From Petasospora fabianii (Eukaryota; Ascomycota; Saccharomycetes; Phaffomycetales; Wickerhamomycetaceae): 64,000 bases of DNA. This document shows positions 1 through 9,851 of the stretch, one piece after another; within the stretch, counting starts at the first letter, position 1, and every line of letters starts with the position of its first letter. Below the pieces are notes generated by a model. The model worked only from the letters and a program-made list of their open reading frames with translations, was not told the origin of the DNA and did no database searches. The position numbers and the translations under genes are program-made. The DNA lies in the NCBI GenBank assembly GCA_022641835.1, contig CP048715.1, forward strand, positions 1,736,001-1,800,000, in the 5' to 3' direction.

Positions 1-31
1 ACTATAAACATCAAACTAACACTATCAATAG

Positions 32-551
32 TGTAAAAGTCACCACTGTGCTCGGTCAGGAGTCTACAGGTTCCATATATGCATACACTACCACTCCTGG
101 TTCTCTTGTGCTACAGATCCCAACAACAACGGCATTGGGTAATACATACAACTACAAGTTCCTACGTACGTCTCAAGTAAAGCACTTGGAAATCGTCTCC
201 ACTACGACAGATGTCTCTACCATTGCCCAGATTGCACCAGTGGACACACAGTTGATCCCACAGATCATCAAGAAGAACACGGAAAACGTTGAATTGGGTC
301 GAAAGACGAGGAATGTTAAGGCAAGTAAAGAAGGACAAGCGGTGTTTAATGCAGTTTATAAAACTATGCCAAATGTCACTTGGAAGGGTAATAACATTAC
401 AGTATTGGATGAAGTTACAATCTTCCCACCTTATAGAGTGGATAATATTCAGAGTGATAAAGAGGATGATGGAGAGAGTGCTATGAGATTAGTTAAGAAG
501 ATTGTGGATGGTGTTTGGATTAAGATGGAGAGTGAAAGAAAGGGTGGGTGA
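32..551 (+). CDS. LSM12: LSM12-like protein, 3' part (5' end outside window)
   Basis: LSM12 is an RNA-associated protein with an N-terminal Lsm fold and a C-terminal anticodon-binding-like (AD) domain; in S. cerevisiae it associates with Pbp1/Pbp4 and ribosomes. The visible reading frame begins KVTTVLGQESTG and continues through a VKHLEIV segment, a GQAVFNAVYKTMPNVTW segment and FPPYRVDNI, and ends ERKGG; these line up with yeast Lsm12 as I recall it. No in-frame ATG precedes the conserved part. A branch-site-like AACTAAC at 14-20 is followed 11 nt later by an AG at 30-31, so position 32 is probably the first base of exon 2, with the start codon upstream of the window. The frame is also open back to base 3, but those residues (YKHQTNTINS) do not resemble the family. 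Stop TGA at 549-551. Confidence 0.85.
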
Positions 552-622
552 TATATATATAACTGCTCTAGAATAATATAAGAAGTATATGCATTAAGCT
601 TTACCTATCAATTATGTAAAGA

Positions 623-1813
623 TTATCTAGCATACTCCCATTCTAGTTCGAGTCTATCAAAAGGTTGTACACCCTTCTTAGGAAGACCCTTATAACCATC
701 CCATTCATCCCATGTGAATGATAGATGATGATGATTGTAGCTATTAGAGCTAACGCTTATTGTCTCCCAGAATAAGTTGAAGCAGATGAAGGCATATGTG
801 CAAGGTACTGGAACTTTTGAAGAGACAGTCACTTGAACCATGAGCTTCAAGTCAAGAGGTAACAACAATGTATCAGTAGGAATGAACTCAAGACCTTCAT
901 GCTCAGGGTTTATACCAGAATATTTGAATGTTTTGGAGTCTTCTATTTGTATAGCGAGTTGCGATGCAGTAAGGAAGATCTTCAATGGGTCAAAGTTTGA
1001 ACAACCAACAAGACGAATAGATTTGATCTTAACAAGTGGACACAAAGGCTCATACTTTGTTCTTAGAGAGAGCTCTATGTATCGTGCAAATCTTCTTTGT
1101 GACAATATAGAGACACCCTCACCGAAACCAGGTCTCATTCTCTTTGTAGTGAATAACTTATTGGCTTCATCAAACCCATACTTGAACTTCTTCATAAGCA
1201 CACCAATTGTCAAGAGACCAGAACGTCCCTTTCCATGTTTGCAATGGATAACAGCAATACCATTTGAACTATTGTCTAGATACTCACATATCTGATCAAT
1301 TGTCTCTTCAAGTTGACTAAAAGTTGGTGATTGATGATCTATCCAGGGGGTATACGTCACCTTGTGCCTAAGCAACGGATCATCAACATCATAAGCGTCA
1401 TTGAGCTCAGCACGGAGATTCCAGATATGCCATTGATCCATATGATGTATCTCTAGATAATGAACCAAGTCTGAAAGAGTGTTATGGAAGAATGATGATT
1501 TGAAAGATGTAGTTGGACACGAACATACGAGAATCGTATCTGTGATGTACGACATATCAAGGGGAATTCCATAAGGATTGGACGTTGGCACTGTATGAAA
1601 GGAGACAAGTTTCTTTATAAGGTGGTTCATAGTGTACTTCTTTATTGATTGTATATGATGTGGAGAAAGGAAGAGTTTGACACATCGACGCGTTTTCAGG
1701 GGTTTCTTTGGTTGTGAAGATCTCTTGGTCAACTGAGTCTTCGAATCAGTGTTATAAGCTAAGATACAAACATACAGGTCAGATGTAGATCGTAACGTCA
1801 TATAATCGCTCAT
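623..1813 (-). CDS. TEP1: PTEN-type phosphoinositide/protein phosphatase
   Basis: Homologue of the tumour-suppressor phosphatase PTEN; yeast Tep1 acts on phosphoinositides and is linked to sporulation. The P-loop HCKHGKGRSG (catalytic Cys191, Arg197) matches PTEN HCKAGKGRTG. A WNLRAE segment and the following SQRRFARYIEL block are also family-typical, and the C-terminal part (about 260-396) would be the C2-like region. The longest frame gives 396 aa from the ATG at 1811-1813. Met62 (1630) starts MNHLIKKLVSFHTV, which aligns with the PTEN N-terminus (MTAIIKEIVSRN) and would place the catalytic Cys at 130 (PTEN 124). The first 61 residues are therefore either a lineage-specific extension or not translated. 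Next to COX23 on the same strand. Confidence 0.92.
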   Translation of the reverse strand: MSDYMTLRSTSDLYVCILAYNTDSKTQLTKRSSQPKKPLKTRRCVKLFLSPHHIQSIKKYTMNHLIKKLVSFHTVPTSNPYGIPLDMSYITDTILVCSCPTTSFKSSFFHNTLSDLVHYLEIHHMDQWHIWNLRAELNDAYDVDDPLLRHKVTYTPWIDHQSPTFSQLEETIDQICEYLDNSSNGIAVIHCKHGKGRSGLLTIGVLMKKFKYGFDEANKLFTTKRMRPGFGEGVSILSQRRFARYIELSLRTKYEPLCPLVKIKSIRLVGCSNFDPLKIFLTASQLAIQIEDSKTFKYSGINPEHEGLEFIPTDTLLLPLDLKLMVQVTVSSKVPVPCTYAFICFNLFWETISVSSNSYNHHHLSFTWDEWDGYKGLPKKGVQPFDRLELEWEYAR

Positions 1814-1931
1814 AATCTAAACATTATCCAAGCGACGTTGAGGAGGAAGTGTCCATATGGTATGTACAAAGCTGGTCATCTTCCACTCCTCTTTCTTTCT
1901 TTGGTAAGACTTCCTTCCATCTTATAACACC

Positions 1932-2288
1932 TTACATAGACCATCCACCCTTACCCTCTCTGTTATCACTCCGTCTCTGTTGTAACCATTCCTTCTTACA
2001 TTCTCTGTATGCCTTGAAGTACTCATGACACATATCTCTATCAAAGTTATTACTCTCAAGACATCTAATACTCATATTAGCGGACTCTTGACATGGGTCA
2101 TAGTAACGAGAAGGTCCCTTAGCGGCAAACTTGGACTTATGGAATTGAGAAGTTGGATTATCTGGGTAGAACTTGAGGTTATCGATAGTCTTATCCTTGG
2201 TGAAGTCAACGTCTGCCTTCTTGTTGGCAACATCGGGAGCTGTCTCTTTATAAGACGCGTCCTTTGTTCTATCGTTTTCCATGGACAT
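1932..2288 (-). CDS. COX23: Mitochondrial intermembrane-space twin CX9C protein Cox23
   Basis: 118 aa. Cox23 is a small soluble protein of the mitochondrial intermembrane space needed for cytochrome c oxidase assembly, imported and oxidised by the Mia40 pathway. Four cysteines at 66, 76, 87 and 97 form two CX9C motifs, and the segment PCQESANMSIRC is almost identical to the S. cerevisiae protein. The charged N-terminus (about 60 residues) is poorly conserved and there is no classical presequence, as expected for a Mia40 substrate. The ATG at 2286-2288 is followed two codons later by a second ATG. Divergent from NCS2, with about 260 bp between the start codons. Confidence 0.95.
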   Translation of the reverse strand: MSMENDRTKDASYKETAPDVANKKADVDFTKDKTIDNLKFYPDNPTSQFHKSKFAAKGPSRYYDPCQESANMSIRCLESNNFDRDMCHEYFKAYRECKKEWLQQRRSDNREGKGGWSM

Positions 2289-2403
2289 TTTGTTAGTGTT
2301 TGACTGTGAAGAACACTGGGTGAGACAGAGACACCCGAATCTCTTTAATGAAGAGTTAATAGATGATACTAAGAGAAGAGACTTAGTTCCTCGGTCCTCG
2401 GAG

Positions 2404-2430
2404 AGTAAAAAAAAAAAGAAAAAAAAAAAG
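2404..2430. repeat. Poly(dA) tract between COX23 and NCS2
   Basis: Adenine-rich tract (A runs broken only by single G bases and a T) in the divergent COX23/NCS2 promoter. Poly(dA:dT) tracts are common nucleosome-depleting elements in yeast promoters. Confidence 0.7.
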
Positions 2431-2464
2431 TTGAAGCGCGGAGATGAGTGTTGTCTCTCTTAAC

Positions 2465-2501
2465 TCTACTTAGTACTACTTAGTACTACTTAGTACTACT
2501 T
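2465..2501. repeat. 10-bp tandem repeat in the NCS2 promoter
   Basis: Nearly four head-to-tail copies of a decamer (TACTACTTAG phase) lie about 50-85 bp upstream of the NCS2 start codon. Each junction contains the palindrome TAGTACTA. The 10-bp period equals about one DNA helical turn. Confidence 0.85.
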
Positions 2502-2550
2502 CATCATATAGTACTCCTACCTCTTATATCAGTTGTATATTGACAAAGTT

Positions 2551-3917
2551 ATGACTTCTGAGTCTACAAGAGTCTGCTCACGGTGCAAGACTGAGCCGGC
2601 TGTGATTCTATCCAGAAAGGAGTTGTTCTGCGGGTATGTTCATCTCATCTCATCTTGAGTTGTCTTGTCTTCATATTACTAACCTTTCTTCACAGATCAT
2701 GCTTCATTCGTTTCATAAGTGGTAAGCAGAGACGTCATATGGGTGGTGATAAGTTTAAAGTACGTTTTGGAACCAATATCATACGAGAGAACGTTGTGTT
2801 CCCCTGTTCATTTGGGAAATCATCACTTGTGTTACTCGATATCATCTTTCAACAGTTTAATGAACAACTTAAGAATCCTCGTGTTTGGATCGGATTCCAT
2901 CTCGATGTGGTGTTTGTGGATGATGGTGAAGTTTCTGGTTATAAGAATGATGTTAAGGAGATCATTGAAGATATAAAGAAGGAGTATGATACGGAACGGT
3001 TCCCCGTTAGCTTTACCATTATCCCTATTGATGCTTATTCTCAGGGTAAACAGATGAAAAGAATACTCGTTACACCAGAGTTTGAAACACTAATGAATCA
3101 GATGTTCCAAGGTGAAGCCAAGACAGTAACTGAAATGCTAAGAATTGCTCCTAATCGTGCATCGAGAGATGATCTTCAAAAAGTTGTTATACAAGAGCTC
3201 ATCATGTCCCATGTTATAGAACAAGGTGCCACTGCACTCATTTGGGGACACAACATGTCATCATTAGCTGGTCAAGTTCTTGCACTGACCGTTAAGGGAC
3301 GTGGCTCAGAGATTCATAGACATTTGACAGACTACAAGGATGAGATTGCAGGTAAGGAGATCGATGTGATCCATCCACTAAGGGATGTATCACAAGGTGA
3401 AGTTGAGAAGTTCATCAAGTTTAGAAAGCTAGAGAAACTTTTGCTTATAACCACTCAGGATTCAAGTAAGCTCATGAACAAGCAAAAGACAGTGGATGAG
3501 GTTGTATTGCAGTACTACGACACAGTGGACACCGCTGATGATAACATCGTGTCGACGGTTGTCCGAACTGGTGCTAAGCTTGCAGAACCAAAGAACTATG
3601 ATGGTGTTAAGTGTATTGTTTGTGGAGGCAAGATCTACAACGACCCGAAGGTATGGTTGCGTGATATCACATATCATGGACATAGAGGTCCTGAGACAGA
3701 GTTGGAAAAGGAGCTTTTAAAAGAATGGGAAGCAAATCAGAAGATCAATGGTGTGATAAGAGACTCAGATGATTTTGAGACACGTTCGATGTGTTATGGG
3801 TGCATTGTTACCGTTGGGGGACATGCTAAAAGCACAATTACATGGCCAGTGAGGACCGATATGGCTCAAAAGAAGGAAATCTTGGACGAGTTCGTAATTG
3901 ATGAAGAAGATGATTAG
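2551..3917 (+). CDS. NCS2: Cytoplasmic tRNA 2-thiolation protein 2 (two exons)
   Basis: Ncs2/Ctu2 works with Ncs6/Ctu1 to thiolate wobble uridine 34 of tRNA-Lys, -Gln and -Glu downstream of Urm1. Exon 1 is 2551-2633 (MTSESTRVCSRCKTEP, with a CxxC) and exon 2 is 2696-3917. The 62-nt intron starts GTATGT at 2634, has branch ACTAAC and ends CACAG at 2695. The junction restores FCGSCFIRFIS, matching the FCSKCFIKFIS segment of yeast Ncs2, so the start at 2551 is preferred over any start in the intron. Exon 2 holds the PP-loop-like PCSFGKSS and C-terminal zinc-binding cysteines (CIVCGG and CYGC). About 434 aa in total. Confidence 0.95.
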
Positions 3918-4085
3918 TTTGTAATAGTTAATGAGACAATGAATCCATTCTAATGATCCTTTGTAGCTCCCGACACCTCTAAGAAGAAGTCTCACGTGCG
4001 CGACCATAAACTACGTATCAATGAACATCAAACAATTACGTCTCTCCCATTCAAGTACACAATAGACACAGTCGTATCAGTAACA

Positions 4086-4680
4086 ATGTCTCGTTTCATT
4101 CCTGAGGGGAAGAGTGACCTCAAGGCTCTCCAAGCCAACGAGAATAAGGCCTCGAGCAAGTTCCATGAGGAGGAAGAGGAGAAAGAGGCACTCTCTCTAT
4201 ACGAACAGATGAAGCTCAATCATATGCAGAAGGAGCAAGAGTACCAGGAGAAAGTCAAGGCACGTAACCAACCACATAAGATTGACGAAAGGGAACATGC
4301 TTACTACGAGGGACTTCGTTTCAAAGAGCAAGAGAAGGAAAGTTTGAGAAAGAGAGAGCTTGAGCAGGGAGTTGAGGAGTTTGAGATGTGAGTATGAACT
4401 AGAGAGTCTTGTATGATGACGCATTACTAACAATGGAAACAGACTTAAAAGGACTAAAGCAGAGACTCCAGTAGAAAAAGAATCCATTGATATCACCGAG
4501 TTAGCTTTACCAAGTATTAAGATAACAAGGAAGAAGCTCACTAAGAAACCTATCATGGCTAAGCAGAGGGACAACTCATCATCACCAACCAACTCCGAGC
4601 CATCAAAGGATACACAAAAAGCGAAACCTGTCACCAATGCACTAATATCTGGATACTCATCAGAATCAGATTCAAATTAA
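4086..4680 (+). CDS. FYV6: Fyv6/PSME3IP1 (NIP30)-domain splicing factor (two exons)
   Basis: Fyv6 is a spliceosome component active at the second catalytic step that influences 3' splice-site choice. Exon 1 is 4086-4387 and exon 2 is 4443-4680; the 55-nt intron starts GTGAGT at 4388, has branch ACTAAC and ends ACAG at 4442. The joined protein is 179 aa. It starts MSRFIPEG, has the NIP30 core SLYEQMKLNHMQKEQEYQEK followed by a charged helix around residues 40-95, and ends in an SGYSSESDSN tail like that of metazoan PSME3IP1. Reading straight through the intron would stop one codon after EFEM, so splicing is required for the C-terminal half. Confidence 0.88.
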
Positions 4681-4885
4681 CTCTAAGCTCAGTGAGGACC
4701 CCCACCTCCCCACCCATTAAATCTCTACTTCATTACTAGTGTGTGTCCCCTAACACTTTTCTTTTCGCGTCGGCTTTTGATCAAATGTTGAGAAAATTCA
4801 TTAAACTACATCAGTTTGGTTCTTCTTAAGAGGTTCATTTCTTTCTATAAGATACTTAGTTTGACCCCTAGGAATACTGTTTCAT

Positions 4886-5176
4886 ATGATGTTTGGTCTC
4901 CTTGGTCTCCGCCGTCCGCTTCAAGCCTTCGCTAGCACAACAGTCTCGACGGCACTCACGACCCACAATTCAATCTTCACAAGAACGTTGATGAAATCAC
5001 ACAAGGGAGCTGCTAAGAGATGGAGAAAAGCTGCTAATGGATTCAAGAGGTCACAAGCAGCTAGAAATCACGGGAATGCCGGATGGAGCTCCTCAACGCT
5101 TAGAGGTGATGGTTCAAAGGCTATGAGTACTAAGCAACAGACAAAGAGATTGACAAAGCTACTTCCCTACCACTAA
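4886..5176 (+). CDS. MRP35: Mitochondrial large-subunit ribosomal protein bL35m
   Basis: 96 aa. A mitochondrial-type N-terminus (basic and hydroxylated, about 35 residues) precedes the bL35 signature MKSHKGAAKRWRKAANGFKR, and the protein ends KRLTKLLPYH, like bacterial L35 (RVRRLLPY). It is the counterpart of S. cerevisiae YNL122C. Two ATGs are adjacent at 4886 and 4889; the first is used here. Confidence 0.9.
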   Translation: MMFGLLGLRRPLQAFASTTVSTALTTHNSIFTRTLMKSHKGAAKRWRKAANGFKRSQAARNHGNAGWSSSTLRGDGSKAMSTKQQTKRLTKLLPYH

Positions 5177-5351
5177 ACTGCTTATCTTCAGATCAAGCCC
5201 AGCTCTTAGGTTGTACATATTAAAGGGTAAAGATCAGATAGAGTACATTGATGATTTACATAATGCATGAGTTTTTTATTTCACTATCTTTCAGTTAACA
5301 TCGACTGTGTCTAGTCTAAATGTAGTAATGCTCTATGCAACCAACTCTCTC

Positions 5352-8324
5352 TTAAATCTTTTTCACTGTGCTCTCCTCATTCTTTTCATTGTACTCAATA
5401 TCGAGCCATTTTCCTGTCTCAACTTCTCTCTTAACCTCTCCTGTTGGGAAATAGTGATAGTTAGTCTTGACAGAAATGGCAAATGGAACGTTATCAAACG
5501 ACACTAATCTTATCTTGCAATAAGTATCATCACCAATGGTTCTCGCAACTTTAACAAACTCTTCTAAAGTTGGAGTAGCCTTCCCGTTAACGTGGGTAAT
5601 GAAGTTAGTTGGGTTGATGTCAAATGCAGCAGCTGGAGAACCACGAGCTCTTCCAGTGACATAAACTTGTGATGGTAAGTTAACCATCGATTGACGAATG
5701 GCATGATGTGGAGCCTGTATGATAACACCACTCCAAATGACAATGTGATCAGTAGACTCAACATTCACCAATGGTACAACAACTTCTAATTCTTTCTTTC
5801 TTCTAACAATTCTCATAGTTAACGAATCACCTTCACAATGACGACGCAAGTCCATTGTATCATGTACAAGCTCATCATTGACAGTTAAGACAATATCACC
5901 AGCCTCTAGTTCAGGTTTGTGTTGATCAACGGGGACAGCGGCTCTTGAAACAGCCATAAATTGCATTCTGTCCCTTTCAGCATCTTCAACCTTGGTAACC
6001 CACTCATCGGAGACACCCATGATTCTAGCCTGGTCAATATGGATTGCAGAGAATTCAGCATCGACAATCTTTACATTCGGCACAACACCATTTTGTAGAC
6101 TCTTAATCACAGAGTTCACCTCAGTAACATCGATACCCATCTTGTAGAAAGTATCACCGTCATTATGCTGACCACCAAGGAAAGACATCCATAGGGCCCT
6201 GATAGTACCATCACTATCAGCAATGACACCAGATCCACAACTGTCACATAAGTTTGTCGCAATGTAAACAGCTTCCAAGTTTGTACCTCTGTAACGAGGA
6301 GCTGTTGGATTCTTTGGAACGTTGACAGTGGAAATATTGGAAACATGTGTATCAGTGGTGAGAAGTCTGAAATTGTAGTTGTATCCGATAAAAGTGCATT
6401 TATCACCTCTTTTCAATCTTGTATCACTGAACTTTGGGGTACGAACATCACCTTGGACCAAAGTTGGATCGTACTTGACCACAGCGTAGTTTTGAGTTGG
6501 ATGCAAAAATACAACTTCAGCTGGAATATAATGAGAATCAGCAACGGTGATCTGAATATCAATACAGTCATGTGGAACAATCATACGTGACACTAACACA
6601 TAACCTTTCTCAGCATCAATGACAACACCATATCCGTCTCTTCTGATGGCTGGATAAGAATCAGCAGGCATGTGTAAGTATGATTTCACGAGCACAAATG
6701 ATCTACTCAAGGCAGCACAGCCTGGGTATTCACTTGGTATGTCAACAAACTTAACAGCCTTGGAGACAGTGGGCACTGGTGGGAGGGCATCTGGAAGTTC
6801 GGTAAAGTCCCAAAGACCAGTTTCATCATTTCTGGTGGCAAGTCTAAATGTGGAGCACCAATGACGTTCAATATAGATAGTGGAAACATTCGGGGTATGG
6901 AGGTCAGAGATATGACGATACGTCACTGTGATTCTGGATCTATCTGGGATTGCCTTCATCACTTCGATAAATTCATCCAAGTTGCTCACATCAACGTCAT
7001 TGACTGTGTCAATGATCCAACCTAATGTGTGATCACCATTGAAATAGAAAGAACCAGATGCGTTGTTGACAAAGACACCTTTCACTGGGATGGCATACCC
7101 AATGGCCATTTGATAACTGAGGTCGTTGAAACTGGCACCGGCAACTTCAAGGTATCTATTTGGTGTGATATCATGCAAATTACCAACTTTACATTGAACA
7201 ACAATGTTTTCTCCACCTCTTTGTAACACGATCTCAATATCTTGACCAACAGAAGAGTCCAAGATATCATCAACTGTGATGAATGTCACGATACTCTTAC
7301 CATTGATGGAGATGAGTGTATCACCTTCCTCGATGAGACCATCAGCGGGTCCTTCTGGCAAGATCACTTCAGCAACGAGCAAACCAATACTCTTTGGGAA
7401 ATCTCCACGAGCCTTCTTCTCAGCTTCATCAGACAATCCAAGACGACGACATTCATCGTACGGTCTAAGGATCCATTGGACTTGGATACTACCTCTTGTA
7501 ACGGCCTCACCATTCTGAATACACTTGAGGGCTCTGGCAACACGATACAAGGGCAAGAAGAAGTCTGTTGAAGCCTCACTGGAACCACCAGCCTGGAGAG
7601 CAACGGCATATCCGTCAACGTTGACAACAGGGGAACCGGAAGAACCACCAGATGCACTTGCAGCAGCCTGGATGTACTCAGTGTTAAAGTCGTTATATGT
7701 CAACAATCCATAATCAGGGGCGTTACGATCCAATCTGGAGATGAAACCTGATAAGATGGACAACTTCTCACCGGCATCGTTACCAACAACACGGATTTCA
7801 CAACCGACAGTGGCGAGATCAGGTCTGAGTTCTAGCGCCTGGACTTGCATGTACTTGATCTTCTTTGGGTCAAACTTGAGGAAACCAAAATCGTGCACCG
7901 GATCTCTATAGACAGGCTTCACATCACATTCTTCATGGTTATCAAACACGGCAAAACCCCAGAATGGACCAGCACCGACAACGTGTCTGTTTGTGAGGAT
8001 GATACCTTGCTCGGCATCAACGACGAATCCGGTAGCTTCACTCACGAGAGCAGAGTCACAGTCAAAGTTTGCCGTTTGGGCGAAATGGATGGACACGACG
8101 GACTTGACAACATTTGCAATCGTGGTACTCCATTTACCGGATGTGACACTGTCAGATAGAAGTGGAATCGGAGCTTGGATCTCTTCTTCCTGCTCGATGA
8201 TCTCGACATCGCCATCGCTTAGATCCTCCATCGGGATGTCGTCAGTAAGCTCGAGCGCGGGACGTTTGGCATCGCCGTTGGAAAGCTCCACTTCAGCGAC
8301 GGGTAACGGCCTCTTGGTGCTCAT
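5352..8324 (-). CDS. NMA111: HtrA/Omi-like nuclear serine protease
   Basis: 990 aa, the size of S. cerevisiae Nma111 (997 aa), a nuclear serine protease that promotes apoptosis-like death by cleaving the inhibitor Bir1. A basic STKRPLP near the N-terminus can serve as nuclear localisation signal. The trypsin-like domain has His114 (TNRHVV), Asp145 (VHDFGF) and Ser229 (GGSSGSP), an intact triad. PDZ-like modules follow, and then a second, degenerate protease domain with its own PDZ repeats, the duplicated layout of this family. The ATG at 8324 is the first in frame. Confidence 0.97.
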   Translation of the reverse strand: MSTKRPLPVAEVELSNGDAKRPALELTDDIPMEDLSDGDVEIIEQEEEIQAPIPLLSDSVTSGKWSTTIANVVKSVVSIHFAQTANFDCDSALVSEATGFVVDAEQGIILTNRHVVGAGPFWGFAVFDNHEECDVKPVYRDPVHDFGFLKFDPKKIKYMQVQALELRPDLATVGCEIRVVGNDAGEKLSILSGFISRLDRNAPDYGLLTYNDFNTEYIQAAASASGGSSGSPVVNVDGYAVALQAGGSSEASTDFFLPLYRVARALKCIQNGEAVTRGSIQVQWILRPYDECRRLGLSDEAEKKARGDFPKSIGLLVAEVILPEGPADGLIEEGDTLISINGKSIVTFITVDDILDSSVGQDIEIVLQRGGENIVVQCKVGNLHDITPNRYLEVAGASFNDLSYQMAIGYAIPVKGVFVNNASGSFYFNGDHTLGWIIDTVNDVDVSNLDEFIEVMKAIPDRSRITVTYRHISDLHTPNVSTIYIERHWCSTFRLATRNDETGLWDFTELPDALPPVPTVSKAVKFVDIPSEYPGCAALSRSFVLVKSYLHMPADSYPAIRRDGYGVVIDAEKGYVLVSRMIVPHDCIDIQITVADSHYIPAEVVFLHPTQNYAVVKYDPTLVQGDVRTPKFSDTRLKRGDKCTFIGYNYNFRLLTTDTHVSNISTVNVPKNPTAPRYRGTNLEAVYIATNLCDSCGSGVIADSDGTIRALWMSFLGGQHNDGDTFYKMGIDVTEVNSVIKSLQNGVVPNVKIVDAEFSAIHIDQARIMGVSDEWVTKVEDAERDRMQFMAVSRAAVPVDQHKPELEAGDIVLTVNDELVHDTMDLRRHCEGDSLTMRIVRRKKELEVVVPLVNVESTDHIVIWSGVIIQAPHHAIRQSMVNLPSQVYVTGRARGSPAAAFDINPTNFITHVNGKATPTLEEFVKVARTIGDDTYCKIRLVSFDNVPFAISVKTNYHYFPTGEVKREVETGKWLDIEYNEKNEESTVKKI

Positions 8325-8540
8325 ATCTCTGTCTCTGTCTAACCTTCGCTATCAGAGCTATAGCTGTTGCCTTGTGGTAGCGTGGAGGAGGTCAAGGGCG
8401 TCAACATGAAGGTACTGTACCGACGCGATTTTTCACTGGGCGGTACGGCCACGTCTAGGGTTTCCGGCTGAGGGGGAAACTACAAAAACTTTGTATAATG
8501 CAACCTTGGAGGCTATGACGTTGTATTGTTATAGTTCGTG

Positions 8541-9629
8541 TCAGCGAATAGTGGTCTCTGAGCGAACGTAGTCGAGCCACTGTGCCTGCTGCTCTCTGGC
8601 CTCTGCGGAGTGGAAGCGGTAGGCGGGGCCAATCATGCTGTCTGATGTGAACGAGATAGATTCAGAAGCTGGATAATTGTACTTGACCCTCAGTTTTTTA
8701 AACCAGCGACTATATTCGATGATAGATCTGACAATCCCAACGCTCGAGTGGATATCGTTCAGCATGAGTCCACCGTTTTGAAGATTGAACATGATCTTGA
8801 ATACTGAAGTCTTTGCGCCAACTTGTGACTCAAGTGCACGATGATTCACAACAAAGTAGCAGTTAAGTACGAGTCCACAGATGAGAATCCACTCATTCGT
8901 CACCTTATTGAAGTACTGCTGGAATGTATCGATGATATGCTTGGTGATCTCGCTTTCAATCTCGAATTTGTTGCAAAGAGCAGTGATTTCTCTAGATGAG
9001 AGAAGTATAAACTGCTTTTCCGGGGAAGTAAGGGCTTCAAGGTCCAGCCCTGAGACCGTGGCTTCTAGCGGAGGGGCAAGATCCTTAGCGGCAAATGCCT
9101 CGATCTTCTTTTGAAGCTTCTTATTCGGTGATGATTTTTGGGGGGTTTTCTTGATGGGAGAATCTTCGGCAGCGGCTTCAAGCTTCTTTGTTAGTGGAGT
9201 CTTCCTACCAGATCCTGGTGGTCTACCTCTTTTCCTAGGAGATGGGGTAACTGGTGCAGTAGATTTATCCTTTAATGTTGAGTCCTTTTTCGGTGTTTGT
9301 GTAAGATTTTGATTCTTGATAGGAGATGATGCGTTCTGGTTCTTTGCATCGAGTCGTGAGGTGAATAGTTGAACGAGCTCTCTGCAGCTTTTAGCGGGCA
9401 GAGGAACACCGTTAAGTGTCGGGTTTGTGATATTTAGTTCAGAGAGGTTTCTATTGACGGCGACAATGGCACATATGTGATAACGGGCTGCTTCCTCATG
9501 TTGTTTTAGAGGTATCTTTTGACGCGAGGACGCGTATAGACGTTCTGTAAGCTGGCGTAACGTGTCTGGGATGGGCTCTGGAAGCGTTGGGGCAACGTCT
9601 CTGATCGCCGAGGTCACCGAGGAGTTCAT
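8541..9629 (-). CDS. ORC6: Origin recognition complex subunit 6
   Basis: Smallest subunit of the hexameric complex that marks replication origins and recruits Cdt1-Mcm2-7. 362 aa from the ATG at 9629; an upstream in-frame TTG is not a credible start. The N-terminal cyclin-box-like fold has HEEAARYHICAIVAVN (yeast: DEEVARCHICAYIA). A lysine/proline-rich linker follows, with an AT-hook-like RKRGRPPGSGRK and several SP/TP sites that could be CDK targets. The C-terminal fold (WILICGLVLNCYFVV, then WFKKLRVKYN) matches yeast Orc6. Shares a short divergent promoter with NUYM; a CGCGAAA element (SBF-like) lies at 9744-9750. Confidence 0.93.
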   Translation of the reverse strand: MNSSVTSAIRDVAPTLPEPIPDTLRQLTERLYASSRQKIPLKQHEEAARYHICAIVAVNRNLSELNITNPTLNGVPLPAKSCRELVQLFTSRLDAKNQNASSPIKNQNLTQTPKKDSTLKDKSTAPVTPSPRKRGRPPGSGRKTPLTKKLEAAAEDSPIKKTPQKSSPNKKLQKKIEAFAAKDLAPPLEATVSGLDLEALTSPEKQFILLSSREITALCNKFEIESEITKHIIDTFQQYFNKVTNEWILICGLVLNCYFVVNHRALESQVGAKTSVFKIMFNLQNGGLMLNDIHSSVGIVRSIIEYSRWFKKLRVKYNYPASESISFTSDSMIGPAYRFHSAEAREQQAQWLDYVRSETTIR

Positions 9630-9851
9630 GAATGGGAGCTCAAAGAGAGGTAAAGGTTTCAATTGGGCTTGAGATCAGAGAATGTAAGTCAAGAGATGGC
9701 GTAGTGAGATAAATCATCACCTAAATTACCGCATTGGGAAGTTCGCGAAAACGGAAATAACAGCTTTGGTCAAAGAATAGCACCACCACTTATTAACCCC
9801 TCTTAAGCAAAGATAACCCTCGCAAAGTAGACAGAACCTCATATTTCAGCG

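Noticed and set aside
6116-6406. Numerous frames of 60-150 codons antisense to or out of frame with NMA111, MSH1, RPA135 and other long genes
   Set aside because: Shadow frames produced by biased codon use in the real genes; none shows a domain or a start context of its own.
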